DNA of 64,000 nt, taken from contig JBDNHI010000014.1 in the NCBI GenBank assembly GCA_041694635.1, forward strand, positions 76,094-140,093, read 5' to 3'. A program made the position numbers and the translations under genes. The notes beneath the pieces were generated by a model. The model was not told the DNA's origin and ran no database searches. It saw only the letters and a program-made list of their open reading frames with translations. This stretch comes from UBA969 sp041694635. Its GTDB lineage: Bacteria > Planctomycetota > Planctomycetia > Gemmatales > Gemmataceae. Positions within the stretch are counted from its first letter, which is position 1. Each line of letters starts with the position of its first letter. Shown here piece after piece: positions 36,301 to 44,627 of the stretch.

Positions 36301-36468
36301 AAACTGGCATTCTCACGCGATGTAAAACCTATGGAATTAAAGGAAGGGCTCGAGTTTCTTGCAGAGCAACTGGCCTTTTACAAAGCAGAGAAAAAATCTG
36401 ATACATTGGCGCTAGGCGATTTCTGTCAAGCTTTGTTCAGCCTTAATGAATTTGTCTTTCTCGATTAA
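33400..36468 (+). CDS. PSCyt1-DUF1549-DUF1553 (PSD1) cytochrome c domain protein
   Basis: 1022 residues from the ATG at 33400 (the in-frame TTG at 33382 precedes no signal). Signal peptide (SLLLLAFLLTPAVQAG), then a planctomycete cytochrome C domain with heme motif C43-x-x-C46-H47 (HCYSCHSKD), then DUF1549 (ASWCKTPIDHFLKF... GRHWLDVSRFAESHGYEQD), a spacer with beta domains, and DUF1553 (WITDTEQGAGILLARVIVNRVWHYHFGRGIV) at the C-terminus. It is exported and heme-binding. It is always paired with DUF1501 proteins, as here (13 bp downstream). Dozens of such pairs occur per planctomycete genome and a role in oxidative polysaccharide or sugar metabolism is widely suspected but unproven. Confidence 0.94.
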   Translation: MSKKPITSLLLLAFLLTPAVQAGEAEDFAFFEAKVRPLLIEHCYSCHSKDAKKVRGELLLDSKEAWLKGGESGPVIVLNHPEKSLFIKVLSYNDTIQMPPKGKLADKDIAILTEWVKRGAPDPRKGTAPVIAVKKIDYEAAKKYWAWQPLKNVAPPTVKDASWCKTPIDHFLKFNMEAKSITPNPVADKHKLIRRAYLDLIGLPPSPKEVDVFVKDDSADAYAKLIDRLLQNPGYGERWGRHWLDVSRFAESHGYEQDYDRPNAYHYRDFVIKALNQNLPYNTFVKWQLAGDEYEPNNPLAMMATGFLAAGTHATQITASQAEKERYDELDDMVRTISTTMLGLTIACARCHDHKFDPISSNDYYRMISTFSTTVRSDYDIKIDSESYSKEKSAFDTEKKKLEEERTVWEKQNLNAKLEAWVKSGAKDTQASPFLFPEILSVKAKNGTALSSTANGIILATGKNPDFETYSIILKSSSNKVAAIRLEALSDVALVKGGPGRAPNGNFALSDFNVSVTPFDAANKPTKAQPVKLKTVRSSFDQKGLPALATIDADKKSSWAIDPQFGKNHQAVYELDKPLELPYGGEWLVSLDFNGNNFHNLGKLRLSLTSMALAPLEVQPLPEKTQLAIAKLKSGEKITALELSELGVWYRTKDEDWQKLNKKVEDHNRNEPKSKVVKALISSEGVPAVKNHTQGADFYDPIHVLKRGDLGQKVSIASTGYPQVLMKSNLDEKHWLTKAPDGSKTSFRRKSMAEWITDTEQGAGILLARVIVNRVWHYHFGRGIVSTPSDFGVQGEKPSNPELLDWLAAEFIRNGWKLKELHKLIMTSAAFMQSSSVDEPRQLKDRENNLVWHFQSRRLEAEIIRDSMLSISETLDPTPFGPGTLDNNQKRRSIYFFIKRSKLIPMMMLFDAPDSLQDMALRPSTTIAPQALLMMNSNIIRGYADAFAIKVIKEAGAKPEDQIRRAFKLAFSRDVKPMELKEGLEFLAEQLAFYKAEKKSDTLALGDFCQALFSLNEFVFLD

Positions 36469-36481
36469 CTAGGATTAATTT

Positions 36482-37954
36482 ATGCCTTTTAATGATATTC
36501 CCCATCTTCATGCCAACCCGAACTCCTTGCGCAGGCGAGATTTTCTTGCGCATAGCGGTCAAGGAATCGGTATGCTTGCCCTTGCAAGTTTGTTGGGAAC
36601 AAATGAAACCAAGGCCGCGGATCTTTCTCTTAACCCCTTGGCGCCCAGACAGGCTAACTTTCCTGCCAAGGCTAAATCTGTCATTTGGTTATTCATGAAT
36701 GGCGGGCAAAGTCAGGTGGACACCTGGGATTATAAACCTGCACTTGCAAAGTATGATGGTCAAGAGCTTAAAGGGTTTGATAAGTTTACTGGTTTCTTTT
36801 CGGGTGAAGTTGGCCCGCTTATGAAGTCGCCCTTCAAGTTTGAACAAAAAGGCAAGTCGGGTACTTGGGTACCTGAAATTTTCCCCAATATGGTTGATCA
36901 TGTAGACGATATGGCGTTCATACATTCGTGCTTCACCGAGACAAACAATCATTCGCCTGCGCTTTTTCAGATCAACACAGGCTTTAGCAGAATGGGTTTC
37001 CCTTGTGTGGGTTCGTGGGTCACTTATGGCTTAGGGTCGGTGAGCCAAAATTTACCCGCCTTTGTGGTGATGTACGATACGCTGGGGAGGGGATTACCCA
37101 AAGGCCACGCATCGAATTGGGGCGCGGGTTTCTTACCCGGAATTTTTCAAGGCACCGCTTTAAATCCCCAAGGACAAGCGATTGATAATTTAGCCCGACT
37201 TCCCCATATGAACGAAAAGGAACAGCGCAATCAGCTCGACCTCGTCAACAGGCTTAACCGAATTCATCAAGAACAAGCGCCTCAGGAAGCAGCACTTGCT
37301 GCAAGGATTGAAAGTTTTGAGTTAGCTTATCGGATGCAGATGTCTGCGCCCGAAGCTTTCGATATTGATCTAGAACCCGAGCGCGTTAAGAAAATGTACG
37401 GCTTAGACAATAAAAAATGTTCGCACTTTGCTAGGCAAGCTTTGGTGGCACGCAGATTGGTTGAACGCGGCTCTCGCTTCGTGCAAATTTATTCAGGCGG
37501 AATGGAAAACGAACGCAGTTGGGATGGGCACCGCGATATCGAAGGTAATCATCGGCAATTCGCAGGAGAAACCGACCAGCCCATCGGCGCTCTTCTTACC
37601 GATTTAAAACAACGAGGCTTATTAGACTCGACTTTAGTTATCTGTTGTGGAGAATTTGGCAGATTGCCTATCGTTCAGAAAACCAAAGACAAAAACTTTA
37701 TGGGCAGGGACCATAACCCACACGCCTTTACCACTTGGATGGCAGGCGGGGGCGTTAAGGGGGGCACCCACTATGGCGAAACCGATGAGGTTGGTTTTAA
37801 AGCTGCGGTCAACAGGGTTAGTGTTAACGATCTTCATGCGACTATTTTGCAACTTCTTGGGATGGATCATACGAAGTTAACCTATCGTTATAATGGCAGA
37901 GATTTCCGACTGACGGATGTAGCGGGCAATGTTATCCGAGAAATCATCTCCTAA
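36482..37954 (+). CDS. DUF1501 protein, Tat-exported sulfatase-like fold
   Basis: 490 residues with a twin-arginine leader (NSLRRRDFLAHSGQGIGMLALASLLG). DUF1501 is related to the alkaline-phosphatase/sulfatase superfamily but lacks the formylglycine Cys motif. Signature segments: VIWLFMNGGQSQVDTWDYKP (about 67-86), FVQIYSGG and the metal-site-like GRDHNPHAFTTWMAGGGVKGG near the C-terminus. It follows the PSD1 gene by 13 bp and is the standard partner. purU follows after 24 bp, perhaps by read-through. Confidence 0.94.
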   Translation: MPFNDIPHLHANPNSLRRRDFLAHSGQGIGMLALASLLGTNETKAADLSLNPLAPRQANFPAKAKSVIWLFMNGGQSQVDTWDYKPALAKYDGQELKGFDKFTGFFSGEVGPLMKSPFKFEQKGKSGTWVPEIFPNMVDHVDDMAFIHSCFTETNNHSPALFQINTGFSRMGFPCVGSWVTYGLGSVSQNLPAFVVMYDTLGRGLPKGHASNWGAGFLPGIFQGTALNPQGQAIDNLARLPHMNEKEQRNQLDLVNRLNRIHQEQAPQEAALAARIESFELAYRMQMSAPEAFDIDLEPERVKKMYGLDNKKCSHFARQALVARRLVERGSRFVQIYSGGMENERSWDGHRDIEGNHRQFAGETDQPIGALLTDLKQRGLLDSTLVICCGEFGRLPIVQKTKDKNFMGRDHNPHAFTTWMAGGGVKGGTHYGETDEVGFKAAVNRVSVNDLHATILQLLGMDHTKLTYRYNGRDFRLTDVAGNVIREIIS

Positions 37955-37978
37955 TTTTCCTCGAAAGCAGTTTTCTTT

Positions 37979-38815
37979 ATGCCCAAGAATATTCTCCTCG
38001 TTGATTGCAACGATAGTCGTGGACTTGTCCATGCCATCACTGGGGCCTTGCTAAAACACTCGCTAAACATCACGATGAATCAAGAATTTGTAGACAAAGA
38101 GTCGAGCCGATTTTTTATGCGGACTGAATTCGATGGGCCCTTGGATGGGGTTTCCCTAGTTAATGAACTCACTGCTATTTTGCCTTTGGGGGCTTTGATA
38201 AAGCTTTGTGACCAACAACCGAAGAAAATTGTTCTGTTAGTTACGCGTGAGCCACATTGCCTGGGCGATATTCTGATTAGGCATGAATTCAAGCAGTTAC
38301 AAGCAACGATTTTGGGCGTGATCAGCAACCACGATTCGCTGCGTAATTTAGTCGAACGATTTGATTTGCCTTTTCATTTTGTTTCTCATGAAAAAATATC
38401 GCGTCAAGAACATGAACAAAAAATCCTTAAGTTGATCCAAGGGATGAACCCAGATTTTATTGTGCTTGCAAAGTACATGAGAATTTTAAGTCCTCACCTG
38501 GTTGACTTATTCCCCTCGAAGATCATTAACATTCATCATTCCTTCCTCCCTGCATTTGCGGGGGCTAAGCCTTACCAGCAAGCTTTTGATCGAGGTGTGA
38601 AAGTGATTGGGGCAACTGCGCATTTTGTTACGGAACAACTTGATGAAGGGCCTATTATTTTCCAGCGCGTTATTCCAGTAAATCATTCGCATAGTGCGCA
38701 AGATATGGCAAATGCTGGGATTGATGTCGAGCAAATTGTCTTATCAAGTAGTTTAAAGCTTCTTTGTGAAGATCGCATTTTTATTTCAGGCAATCGAACC
38801 ATCATCTTTGATTAA
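37979..38815 (+). CDS. purU: Formyltetrahydrofolate deformylase
   Basis: 278 residues. PurU hydrolyses 10-formyl-THF to formate and THF, balancing one-carbon pools. N-terminal ACT domain (VDCNDSRGLVHAITGALLKHS, about 8-28, usual site of Met/Gly control), then a formyltransferase catalytic domain with the triad Asn184 and His186 in INIHHSFLPAF and Asp222 in TEQLDEGPII. Length matches E. coli PurU (280). It is transcribed with the PSD1/DUF1501 pair and ends at a strong terminator shared with the convergent fasciclin gene. Confidence 0.94.
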   Translation: MPKNILLVDCNDSRGLVHAITGALLKHSLNITMNQEFVDKESSRFFMRTEFDGPLDGVSLVNELTAILPLGALIKLCDQQPKKIVLLVTREPHCLGDILIRHEFKQLQATILGVISNHDSLRNLVERFDLPFHFVSHEKISRQEHEQKILKLIQGMNPDFIVLAKYMRILSPHLVDLFPSKIINIHHSFLPAFAGAKPYQQAFDRGVKVIGATAHFVTEQLDEGPIIFQRVIPVNHSHSAQDMANAGIDVEQIVLSSSLKLLCEDRIFISGNRTIIFD

Positions 38816-38840
38816 AAAGTGTCTTGCATATAAATAAAAA

Positions 38841-38864
38841 AGGCTTGGGGATTAACCCAAGCCT
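38841..38864. terminator. Bidirectional terminator between purU and the fasciclin gene
   Basis: Perfect 9-bp stem AGGCTTGGG / CCCAAGCCT with a 6-base loop, preceded by AAAAAA and followed by TT on the + strand. The A-run gives a T-run on the minus strand, so it works best for the leftward fasciclin transcript and acceptably for purU. Confidence 0.85.
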
Positions 38865-38885
38865 TTCCTATTTAAGTAAGTTTAA

Positions 38886-39380
38886 TTACTTCTTTGCTTT
38901 TGGCATAATTACAGCATCAATAACATGGATAACGCCATTGGTGCATTGAATATCGGTTTTGACAACCTTGGCTTTGTCAACCATAACGCCACCATCATCG
39001 CTAACTTTGATGGTAAAAGATGCGCCATTGACTGTCTTTGCGGACTTCAATTTCACTGCATCTTTAGCTTCTACTTTACCTGCAACCACGTGGTAGGTAA
39101 GGATAGCAGCAAGCTTTTCCTTGTTTTCGGGTTTGAGAAGGGTTTCTACCGTGCCTTCAGGCAATTTGGCAAAAGCTTCATCAGTTGGGGCAAAAACGGT
39201 GAAAGGACCCTTACCTTTGAGGGTTTCGATAAGATCTGCAGCTTTAAGGGCAGCAGCAAGGGTTTTGAAGCTACCAGCTCCAACCGCTGTGTCAACAATG
39301 TCTTTTTCATCGGCTGCAAAAACATTTGCACAAGCCATAGCACCAGCGACAACAAAAGCACCTAAACGGAAATAACTCAT
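38886..39380 (-). CDS. Secreted fasciclin (FAS1) domain protein
   Basis: 164 residues: signal peptide (FRLGAFVVAGAMACANVFAA) plus a single FAS1 domain. Family boxes are GPFTVFAPTDEAFAKLPEGTVETLLKP (H1) and, at the end, NGVIHVIDAVIMPK (H2), with the YHVV motif between (LTYHVVAGKV). FAS1 domains mediate adhesion or carbohydrate/protein contact outside the cell. Transcribed towards purU and ending at the shared terminator; its upstream region is the A+T-rich gap 39381-39931. Confidence 0.95.
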   Translation of the reverse strand: MSYFRLGAFVVAGAMACANVFAADEKDIVDTAVGAGSFKTLAAALKAADLIETLKGKGPFTVFAPTDEAFAKLPEGTVETLLKPENKEKLAAILTYHVVAGKVEAKDAVKLKSAKTVNGASFTIKVSDDGGVMVDKAKVVKTDIQCTNGVIHVIDAVIMPKAKK

Positions 39381-39931
39381 AACACTACTCCTAGATGGAA
39401 ACGCAAGTAAAACTTGCTGGTTAAAGATCTTCAGAACTCAAATTTTTTAAAAGCTCCGGGGATTAAAGAACGCTTAAAAGATACTTGATGAACTGAATTA
39501 CATTAATTATAGAAGGCTTAAAAGGGTGGAAGCAAATTTAAATTGGATAATTTTAAAATATTTTATCAGCTGCAAGTTTACTATTTTGATGCTTTCAAAG
39601 AAGATGCCTTTCCCCCAACGGTTTTTCTAATCTTATTGCACTTTAAATTCATAAACTTCTAATAATTCCCATAAATGAAGAGGGGCTAAAAAGATTTCTC
39701 ATTATTTCTAAGGGAATTTTATATATCCCCTTTTTTCTGGATTTGTTTTCTTTCTGCTGACCTTTTCATTTCTCTTTTCCAAGGTACTATTCTTTAAAGT
39801 TCTTTTCTATTTTTATGGAAATTCTTTCTGCCTTCTTTCGAATAACTTTTGTGACCTTTTTTCTAGTCACTTTGTTTCTTGTTACTTTGCGGGGGCAATG
39901 GTGCTGCAACTTTAAACTAGGAGCCTTTTCT
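39381..39931. other. A+T-rich intergenic region
   Basis: About 550 bp with no convincing gene. An open frame from 39815 runs into the gene starting at 39932 but its first part is a hydrophobic, T-rich translation (TFVTFFLVTLFLVTL) that I take as non-coding leader. Promoters for the genes on both sides should be here. Confidence 0.4.
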
Positions 39932-40441
39932 ATGAATGATTTATCTGATTTGATGCGATCTCAGCTAGAACTCTTTCGTAGGGGAAAAATTAGAATTGCA
40001 GATAGTGAGATGCTGACCGACCTTGTAGATCAAATCATCAAAGCTCACGGGTACGATACTTGGGTTGAATCGGGTTTTATGGGGCTTAAGTCTATTTCGG
40101 CAGAAGAGGCATTAAAGTACTTACAAGGCGAAAACTTCAAGAAGGCTGATAAATTTTTAAAGCCTGATGATTTGGAAGTAGGTATGACCGTTATTTTGCA
40201 CCACACTAAATTCCCCAAGCAACATTTGTGGGGGCATTCTTATAAAATCGCTGGCCTAGAGTTACCCTACCTTTTGCTTGAACCCGCAGTCAAATCGATG
40301 AATGATCAGGAATTAATGGTTTATGAGGCAAAGACGCTAGCGTTACGAAAATGTTCGGAACAATATTTCAATGCGCAACGAAAAGGGAATAAATTAGAGT
40401 CAAAAGACTACAGCACAAGCCCTGAAAGTTTACCCTTTTAA
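39932..40441 (+). CDS. Hypothetical cytoplasmic protein
   Basis: 169 residues from the ATG at 39932, which has AGGAG 8 bases ahead (39919-39923). An earlier TTT-rich extension to 39815 is open but lacks a ribosome-binding site. No family recognised. The sequence is soluble, with a charged helical start (MNDLSDLMRSQLELFRRGK), a central block DDLEVGMTVILHHTKFPKQHLWGHSYKIAG that looks like beta strands, and a Lys/Ser-rich tail. It is followed by a long intergenic region with hairpins. Confidence 0.65.
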   Translation: MNDLSDLMRSQLELFRRGKIRIADSEMLTDLVDQIIKAHGYDTWVESGFMGLKSISAEEALKYLQGENFKKADKFLKPDDLEVGMTVILHHTKFPKQHLWGHSYKIAGLELPYLLLEPAVKSMNDQELMVYEAKTLALRKCSEQYFNAQRKGNKLESKDYSTSPESLPF

Positions 40442-40593
40442 TGGTTTTTAAGAAAAAGTTATAAGGGCAAAGGCCTAGATAAAGGGTCTAAGGGAAAGTT
40501 ACTACAGAAAGGTAAAAGTAGGCAATATCTCCAAGATATAGGGAAAAGGGGGCTGCCAAAAGGTTGGGGGCCTAACTTGACATTATTTTGGCT

Positions 40594-40695
40594 ATAAAAG
40601 CCTAGGAATACAGGCTTTTATGAGAGGTAATTTTCCCGAAAGTATTCTTTAAAATTCGTATGATTTCTAGAAATATTTTTGGGTCTCATACGAAT
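40594..40695. repeat. Two successive perfect inverted repeats (structured leader?)
   Basis: ATAAAAGCCT (40594-40603) pairs with AGGCTTTTAT (40612-40621), 10 bp with an 8-base loop. ATTCGTATGA (40654-40663) pairs with TCATACGAAT (40686-40695), 10 bp with a 22-base spacer. Neither is followed by a T-run, so they are not simple terminators. They precede a 43-codon frame with a very strong ribosome-binding site; together they could be a structured leader, an operator pair or a small RNA gene. Confidence 0.5.
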
Positions 40696-40803
40696 AACTT
40701 ATATCAGGCTAATTTATTTCCAGAAGTTAGCTTTAGAGTTTTTGCCAAAACAATTTGCCTTTTACCACCTTGGTGAAGGCATTTTAATCCCCAGGAGGCA
40801 GCC

Positions 40804-40935
40804 ATGGTTTTTCATCCGACTTGTGCGAATAATTCAAACGCAGCGCAAAGAATGAAGCCTCCGATTGTTTCTAAGATTAAGGGGCTTTGGCGGCATAAGC
40901 AAAGACCTTCCTCCAGACAGTTCTATTTCAGTTAA
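40804..40935 (+). CDS. Candidate 43-residue basic microprotein
   Basis: ATG at 40804 with a perfect AGGAGG five bases ahead (40793-40798), stop TAA at 40933. The product is basic (begins MVFHPTCANNSNAAQRMKPP, then several Lys/Arg in SKIKGLWRHKQRPSSRQ) and has no family I know. The strong ribosome-binding site is the main support. It could be a leader peptide for the sigma-like factor 126 bp downstream, or the site could serve another function. Confidence 0.4.
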   Translation: MVFHPTCANNSNAAQRMKPPIVSKIKGLWRHKQRPSSRQFYFS

Positions 40936-41061
40936 CTGCAAGCAAGTCAGATTGAGTTGAAAAAGTAACAAGTAGCGTTTTAAACAAAAGTCCAAGAGGA
41001 TTTTGGGGGATTCCGCCTCAACTCTTCTATTTTTTACACCCTTTTACGGAGGCTTATTTTA

Positions 41062-41709
41062 ATGGAAGAATTTAGCCCTAGTCAGTTGTTGGATCAGTTG
41101 GTTATGCAATATTACGCTCACCTGGATCAGCAAAATTCAGTAATGGCTAACCAAGCCTTTGAACAGTTGGTATTGAGGTTAACGCCCGTTGCATTAGCCC
41201 AGATTCGTAAGCGCTTGCAGGAAGAATATCTTTTACAACAAGAAAATGAATTACTTAACAAGCTTTGGGTTGCGATTTTTCAAGGGGCGACTCGCCCATC
41301 ACAGCGCTGGAATGCAGAGCGGGGTGCTAGTTTTCAAACTTTATCCGTTTCCATTTTAAATAACAAAATCAACGATGCATTAAGAAAACGCAAAAATGAA
41401 CGAGAAAAAGGCCTAGTTTCACTTGTGATCCGCAATGATGAACCGAGCAATCACGATTTACCGGACACCGATCTAAATGTGTTAGACCAGTTAATTAAAA
41501 ATGAATGCGTAGAAGTTGTAAAAAACGCCATAAAAAATTTACCGAAAAAATATTCTCTTATCTGCTGGTTAAAAATCATTGAAAAAATGAAATCAGTAGA
41601 AATTTCTAAGGTGACAGGCAAGACGGAAAGCTTTATCTGTAAAGCACTTGCGAAAAGTACCATTATACTGAAAGACTTTTTAGGGAATTCGTGGGATCCT
41701 CAAGAATAG
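41062..41709 (+). CDS. Sigma-70-like (ECF-type) factor, divergent
   Basis: 215 residues with GGAGG ahead of the start. The layout is that of a sigma factor: a helical region-2-like segment with NKLWVAIFQGATRPSQRWNAERGASFQTLSVSILNNKINDALRKRKNE (about 72-120; compare the FxxWL and N-x-DxxRKR patterns) and a region-4-like C-terminus LPKKYSLICWLKIIEKMKSVEISKVTGKTESFICKALAKSTIIL (about 163-207), where a helix-turn-helix would lie. It is more divergent than the factor at 4296 and has an extended N-terminus. No anti-sigma gene is next to it; a hypothetical gene follows 147 bp downstream. Confidence 0.6.
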   Translation: MEEFSPSQLLDQLVMQYYAHLDQQNSVMANQAFEQLVLRLTPVALAQIRKRLQEEYLLQQENELLNKLWVAIFQGATRPSQRWNAERGASFQTLSVSILNNKINDALRKRKNEREKGLVSLVIRNDEPSNHDLPDTDLNVLDQLIKNECVEVVKNAIKNLPKKYSLICWLKIIEKMKSVEISKVTGKTESFICKALAKSTIILKDFLGNSWDPQE

Positions 41710-41856
41710 TTCCCAATTCAGCACGGGTTTGCTATTTTTTTTCGTCCCAATCGGAAATTATTCCCAAACTCAAACGAATATAAGGATAGCGATCATCGCC
41801 CGTGATGATTTCCCAGCTTCGCCCAAGCTGGGAAACTATTTTAAAGGAAGTTTCTT

Positions 41857-42624
41857 ATGTTTGAATCTAATTCACCAAACTCTGTCGCTTCTTATCGAAT
41901 TTCCGAAGCTTTTTACAAGGAAGACTGGTCCAAAGTTGAGATTCAGTCTTTAATGAATGATCCGGAAATTCTAAAAAAACTGGATTGGATTGAAGATTCG
42001 CTTTGGTTTCCCAAACCGATTGAACTGTTCAACTTCCTACTTCAATCAAAAAACTCCGAATCCTTAAATGATGACATTCATTTCCATCTTGAGTCGCTTG
42101 AATGCCTAAGGTCGATTCGATTATTAAAATTGATGATGCAAGATACGAGTATAAAAATTCTTAGTAAGCTTTCTTCTGGAAGGCTTATGAATATTTTTGG
42201 ACATCTTGCTTTTTCAAAAACTTGGGTGGTTTCGCTTCATAACAAAGAACACCCAGGAATTGCAAATGGTTCAGAAACCTATTTTGAAAATTCGGTTCAG
42301 AATTTGCTTCCATTAAAGCAACTACAAGGAGACTCATCTAGAAATATTATTTTGGGGAATTTTCCCATTCGGATGAAGCGCTCGATGCAAGCGTTTGGCG
42401 AAAAAATCACTCTCCAATTTCCTACCAGAACTTATCCTTTTCCTCGAGTAAGAGTGATGGCAATCGATGAAAATTACGCCATCATTATGAATGAAGAATT
42501 ATTCCTAGATGCGGGTAGCAAATTCTGGAGCGTTCGGTTTAAAGCGCCCGTGGCACCAAAGTTTATGCTTGTGGTTCGGCCACTTGATTCTTCTGAATGT
42601 GTTGGGGAAAGTAATTCCTTTTAA
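41857..42624 (+). CDS. Hypothetical protein
   Basis: 255 residues, AAAGGAAG ahead of the ATG. No signal peptide, no membrane segment, no recognised family. N-terminal half helical (EAFYKEDWSKVEIQSLMNDPEILKKL), C-terminal half beta-rich (ITLQFPTRTYPFPRVRVMAID... SKFWSVRFKAPVAPKFMLVVRPLD). Follows the sigma-like gene in the same direction and ends with an intrinsic terminator, so the two could be one unit; a regulator or target role is speculation. Confidence 0.65.
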   Translation: MFESNSPNSVASYRISEAFYKEDWSKVEIQSLMNDPEILKKLDWIEDSLWFPKPIELFNFLLQSKNSESLNDDIHFHLESLECLRSIRLLKLMMQDTSIKILSKLSSGRLMNIFGHLAFSKTWVVSLHNKEHPGIANGSETYFENSVQNLLPLKQLQGDSSRNIILGNFPIRMKRSMQAFGEKITLQFPTRTYPFPRVRVMAIDENYAIIMNEELFLDAGSKFWSVRFKAPVAPKFMLVVRPLDSSECVGESNSF

Positions 42625-42658
42625 AGAAAATAAACTGCATTGTTAAACATTTGCTAAG

Positions 42659-42688
42659 AGAACCTATCAGTTGGTGAGGTTCTTTTTA
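42659..42688 (+). terminator. Intrinsic terminator
   Basis: AGAACCT (42659-42665) pairs with AGGTTCT (42677-42683), followed by five T in all. It ends the transcript of the hypothetical gene 35 bp upstream. The following 270 bp to the next gene are A+T rich with no other feature. Confidence 0.78.
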
Positions 42689-42960
42689 ATAATCTAAAGG
42701 TCGATCATTTTTTACTTGGGAAGTCTTTTGTTTAAGAATAAACTAGTAATCCTATCATTCGTTGGTTTAGTTAAAAAAACGCAAATCTGATAAGTCATTT
42801 AGGCAAATAAAATTCTTCTCTTTTTATAATCAAATTACAAACTTTTTATTGAATCAAAATAGTTGCAATTAATTTAAATAACAAATCCTACTTTATAAAT
42901 GCACTCTTTGCTTAAAGTAGTTATTCTCAACCTAAGGTTAATTAACGGTTGGAGAATTTA

Positions 42961-44388
42961 ATGCAGAAAATTTCTTTTAATGAAGATCGGTCTTCAATAT
43001 GGCTTGCCTTCCTTCTTATTGCTTTGGCACTTGGTCTGCCTGCTGGATTAGGAAATTTGTTAGGTTGGGTTATCGGGGTTAAAGTCTGGACCGACCCATT
43101 AGCAGCCCTAGCCCCGTTGAACAAAAACTTTTCTTACCTTCCGGGCTGGATTAGTCTGCTTGCGACCCTTGGGTTTATCGCCCTCCTTTTAATTTGGGAA
43201 AGGCGCAGGCATTCAGAAAATAAAAAAGCTTTCTTAGGTGCATTAAGCTTGGTTTTAATTTTTACAATGATTGGCTGGATTGTAGGGCACACAGGGATTA
43301 TTGCTGCTACTTCCAATGAGCGCGCAAAACTTGGGCTTTCTTGGTCGATGGGGCTTACAGGAGAAGCTGGTTATTTGGTAGCACTTTTTATTGGGTTAAT
43401 TATAAGTAATTTCTTTTCTGCATTTGCAACATTTCTTTCCCAGGCTGCCCGAACGGAATGGTTTATCAAAACTGCAATTGTTTTGGTGGGTGCGGGGGTA
43501 GGAATTAAAGGTTTAGAGCAAGCGAATTTAGCGGGCACGGTTTTTTTCCGCGGGTTAGCTGCGATTATTGAAGCTTACTTAATTTACTGGGCCTTGGTTT
43601 ACCTGATCGCCCGCAAGGTTTTTGGTTTTTCCAGAGAATGGGCCGCTCCCTTGGCTTCCGGAATTTCTATTTGTGGCGTTTCCGCTGCTATAGCAACTGG
43701 TGCCGCTATTCGTGCCAGGCCGGTGGTGCCTATTATGGTTTCTTCTTTAGTTGTCGTTTTTTCTGTCGTTGAACTTTTACTTTTACCTTTTCTTGCTCAT
43801 ACACTCATACCAGGCGAACCTATGGTAGCTGCTGCTTGGATGGGATTAGCGGTAAAAACCGATGGGGCTGCAATTGCTAGTGGGGCTATTACCGAAGCTC
43901 TTTATCTTGCGGATAGTGATTTCCAAAAAGGTTGGATGTTGATGACCACCACCACCATTAAAATTTTTATAGATCTTTTTATTGGTATTTGGTGTTTTGT
44001 TCTGGCTTGTGTATGGGCTTATGGGATTGAGCGGAAGGAAGGGGCAAGGGTTTCCTTTTCTGAAATATGGGAACGATTTCCTAAATTTGTTCTTGGGTAT
44101 TTTTTCGCTTTCGGGTTGTTCATTTCCCTTGGCCTTCTTCTTCCAGATAAATTAAAAGATTTAAAAGAAGCAACCAGTAACCTCGATGCCTTCCGAAAGT
44201 TTTTCTTTGCACTTGCGTTTTTTAGTATCGGGTTATCTGCTGACTTTCGAAACCTATGGAAAGAAGGGTTAGGCAAACTTATTGCAGTTTATGTTGTTTG
44301 CCTATTTGGGTTTGTTATTTGGATAGGCTTAGGGATATCTTGGTTATTTTTTCACGGAATTGTTCCCCCTCTTGGAGGCACGCCTTGA
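42961..44388 (+). CDS. Putative sulfate exporter family (UPF0324/YeiH-like) transporter, long form
   Basis: 475 residues from the ATG at 42961, with GGAGAA ahead; the TTG at 42949 lies before that site. About eleven to twelve membrane segments. Family marks include AAIIEAYLIYWALVY, FGFSREWAAPLASGISICGVSAAIATGAAIRARP (about 225-258) and VKTDGAAIASGAITEAL, which match the UPF0324/YeiH group. Standard YeiH proteins have about 340 residues; this one is longer by an N-terminal part and by a loop before the last helices, as in a distinct planctomycete-type subfamily. Substrate uncertain. A small membrane protein gene overlaps its stop codon (TTGA). Confidence 0.82.
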   Translation: MQKISFNEDRSSIWLAFLLIALALGLPAGLGNLLGWVIGVKVWTDPLAALAPLNKNFSYLPGWISLLATLGFIALLLIWERRRHSENKKAFLGALSLVLIFTMIGWIVGHTGIIAATSNERAKLGLSWSMGLTGEAGYLVALFIGLIISNFFSAFATFLSQAARTEWFIKTAIVLVGAGVGIKGLEQANLAGTVFFRGLAAIIEAYLIYWALVYLIARKVFGFSREWAAPLASGISICGVSAAIATGAAIRARPVVPIMVSSLVVVFSVVELLLLPFLAHTLIPGEPMVAAAWMGLAVKTDGAAIASGAITEALYLADSDFQKGWMLMTTTTIKIFIDLFIGIWCFVLACVWAYGIERKEGARVSFSEIWERFPKFVLGYFFAFGLFISLGLLLPDKLKDLKEATSNLDAFRKFFFALAFFSIGLSADFRNLWKEGLGKLIAVYVVCLFGFVIWIGLGISWLFFHGIVPPLGGTP

Positions 44389-44627
44389 GTACTGCACCGG
44401 ATAATAAAATACCATTGAATGAAAAGTCTTTGCCCAAAAAACTTTCAACTGAAAAACTTTCAACTGAAATACTTTCAACTGAAAAACTTTCAACTGAAAT
44501 ACTTTCGAAAGAAATAGATCAACAAAAAGTGGAGCCGATGGTTTCTGCTGAAATTTGGTTAATATCTCTGAGTTTAATTTCTGGGATAATTCTTTTATTA
44601 ATAATGGTGTTAGTTCTTAAAAACTAG
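44385..44627 (+). CDS. Small membrane protein with 5-residue tandem repeats, coupled to the transporter
   Basis: 80 residues starting at a TTG that overlaps the transporter's TGA stop (TTGA at 44385-44388), with GGAGG six bases ahead (44374-44378), so translation is coupled. Residues 20-44 are five repeats of LSTE(K/I) encoded by a 15-bp tandem repeat (44440-44514) with alternating versions, giving a 30-bp super-period. A single hydrophobic helix follows (about 56-78, IWLISLSLISGIILLLIMVLVL) and the protein ends in KN. A C-terminally anchored accessory subunit of the transporter is the natural guess; there is no known family. Repeat number may vary among strains. Confidence 0.65.
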   Translation: MSTAPDNKIPLNEKSLPKKLSTEKLSTEILSTEKLSTEILSKEIDQQKVEPMVSAEIWLISLSLISGIILLLIMVLVLKN

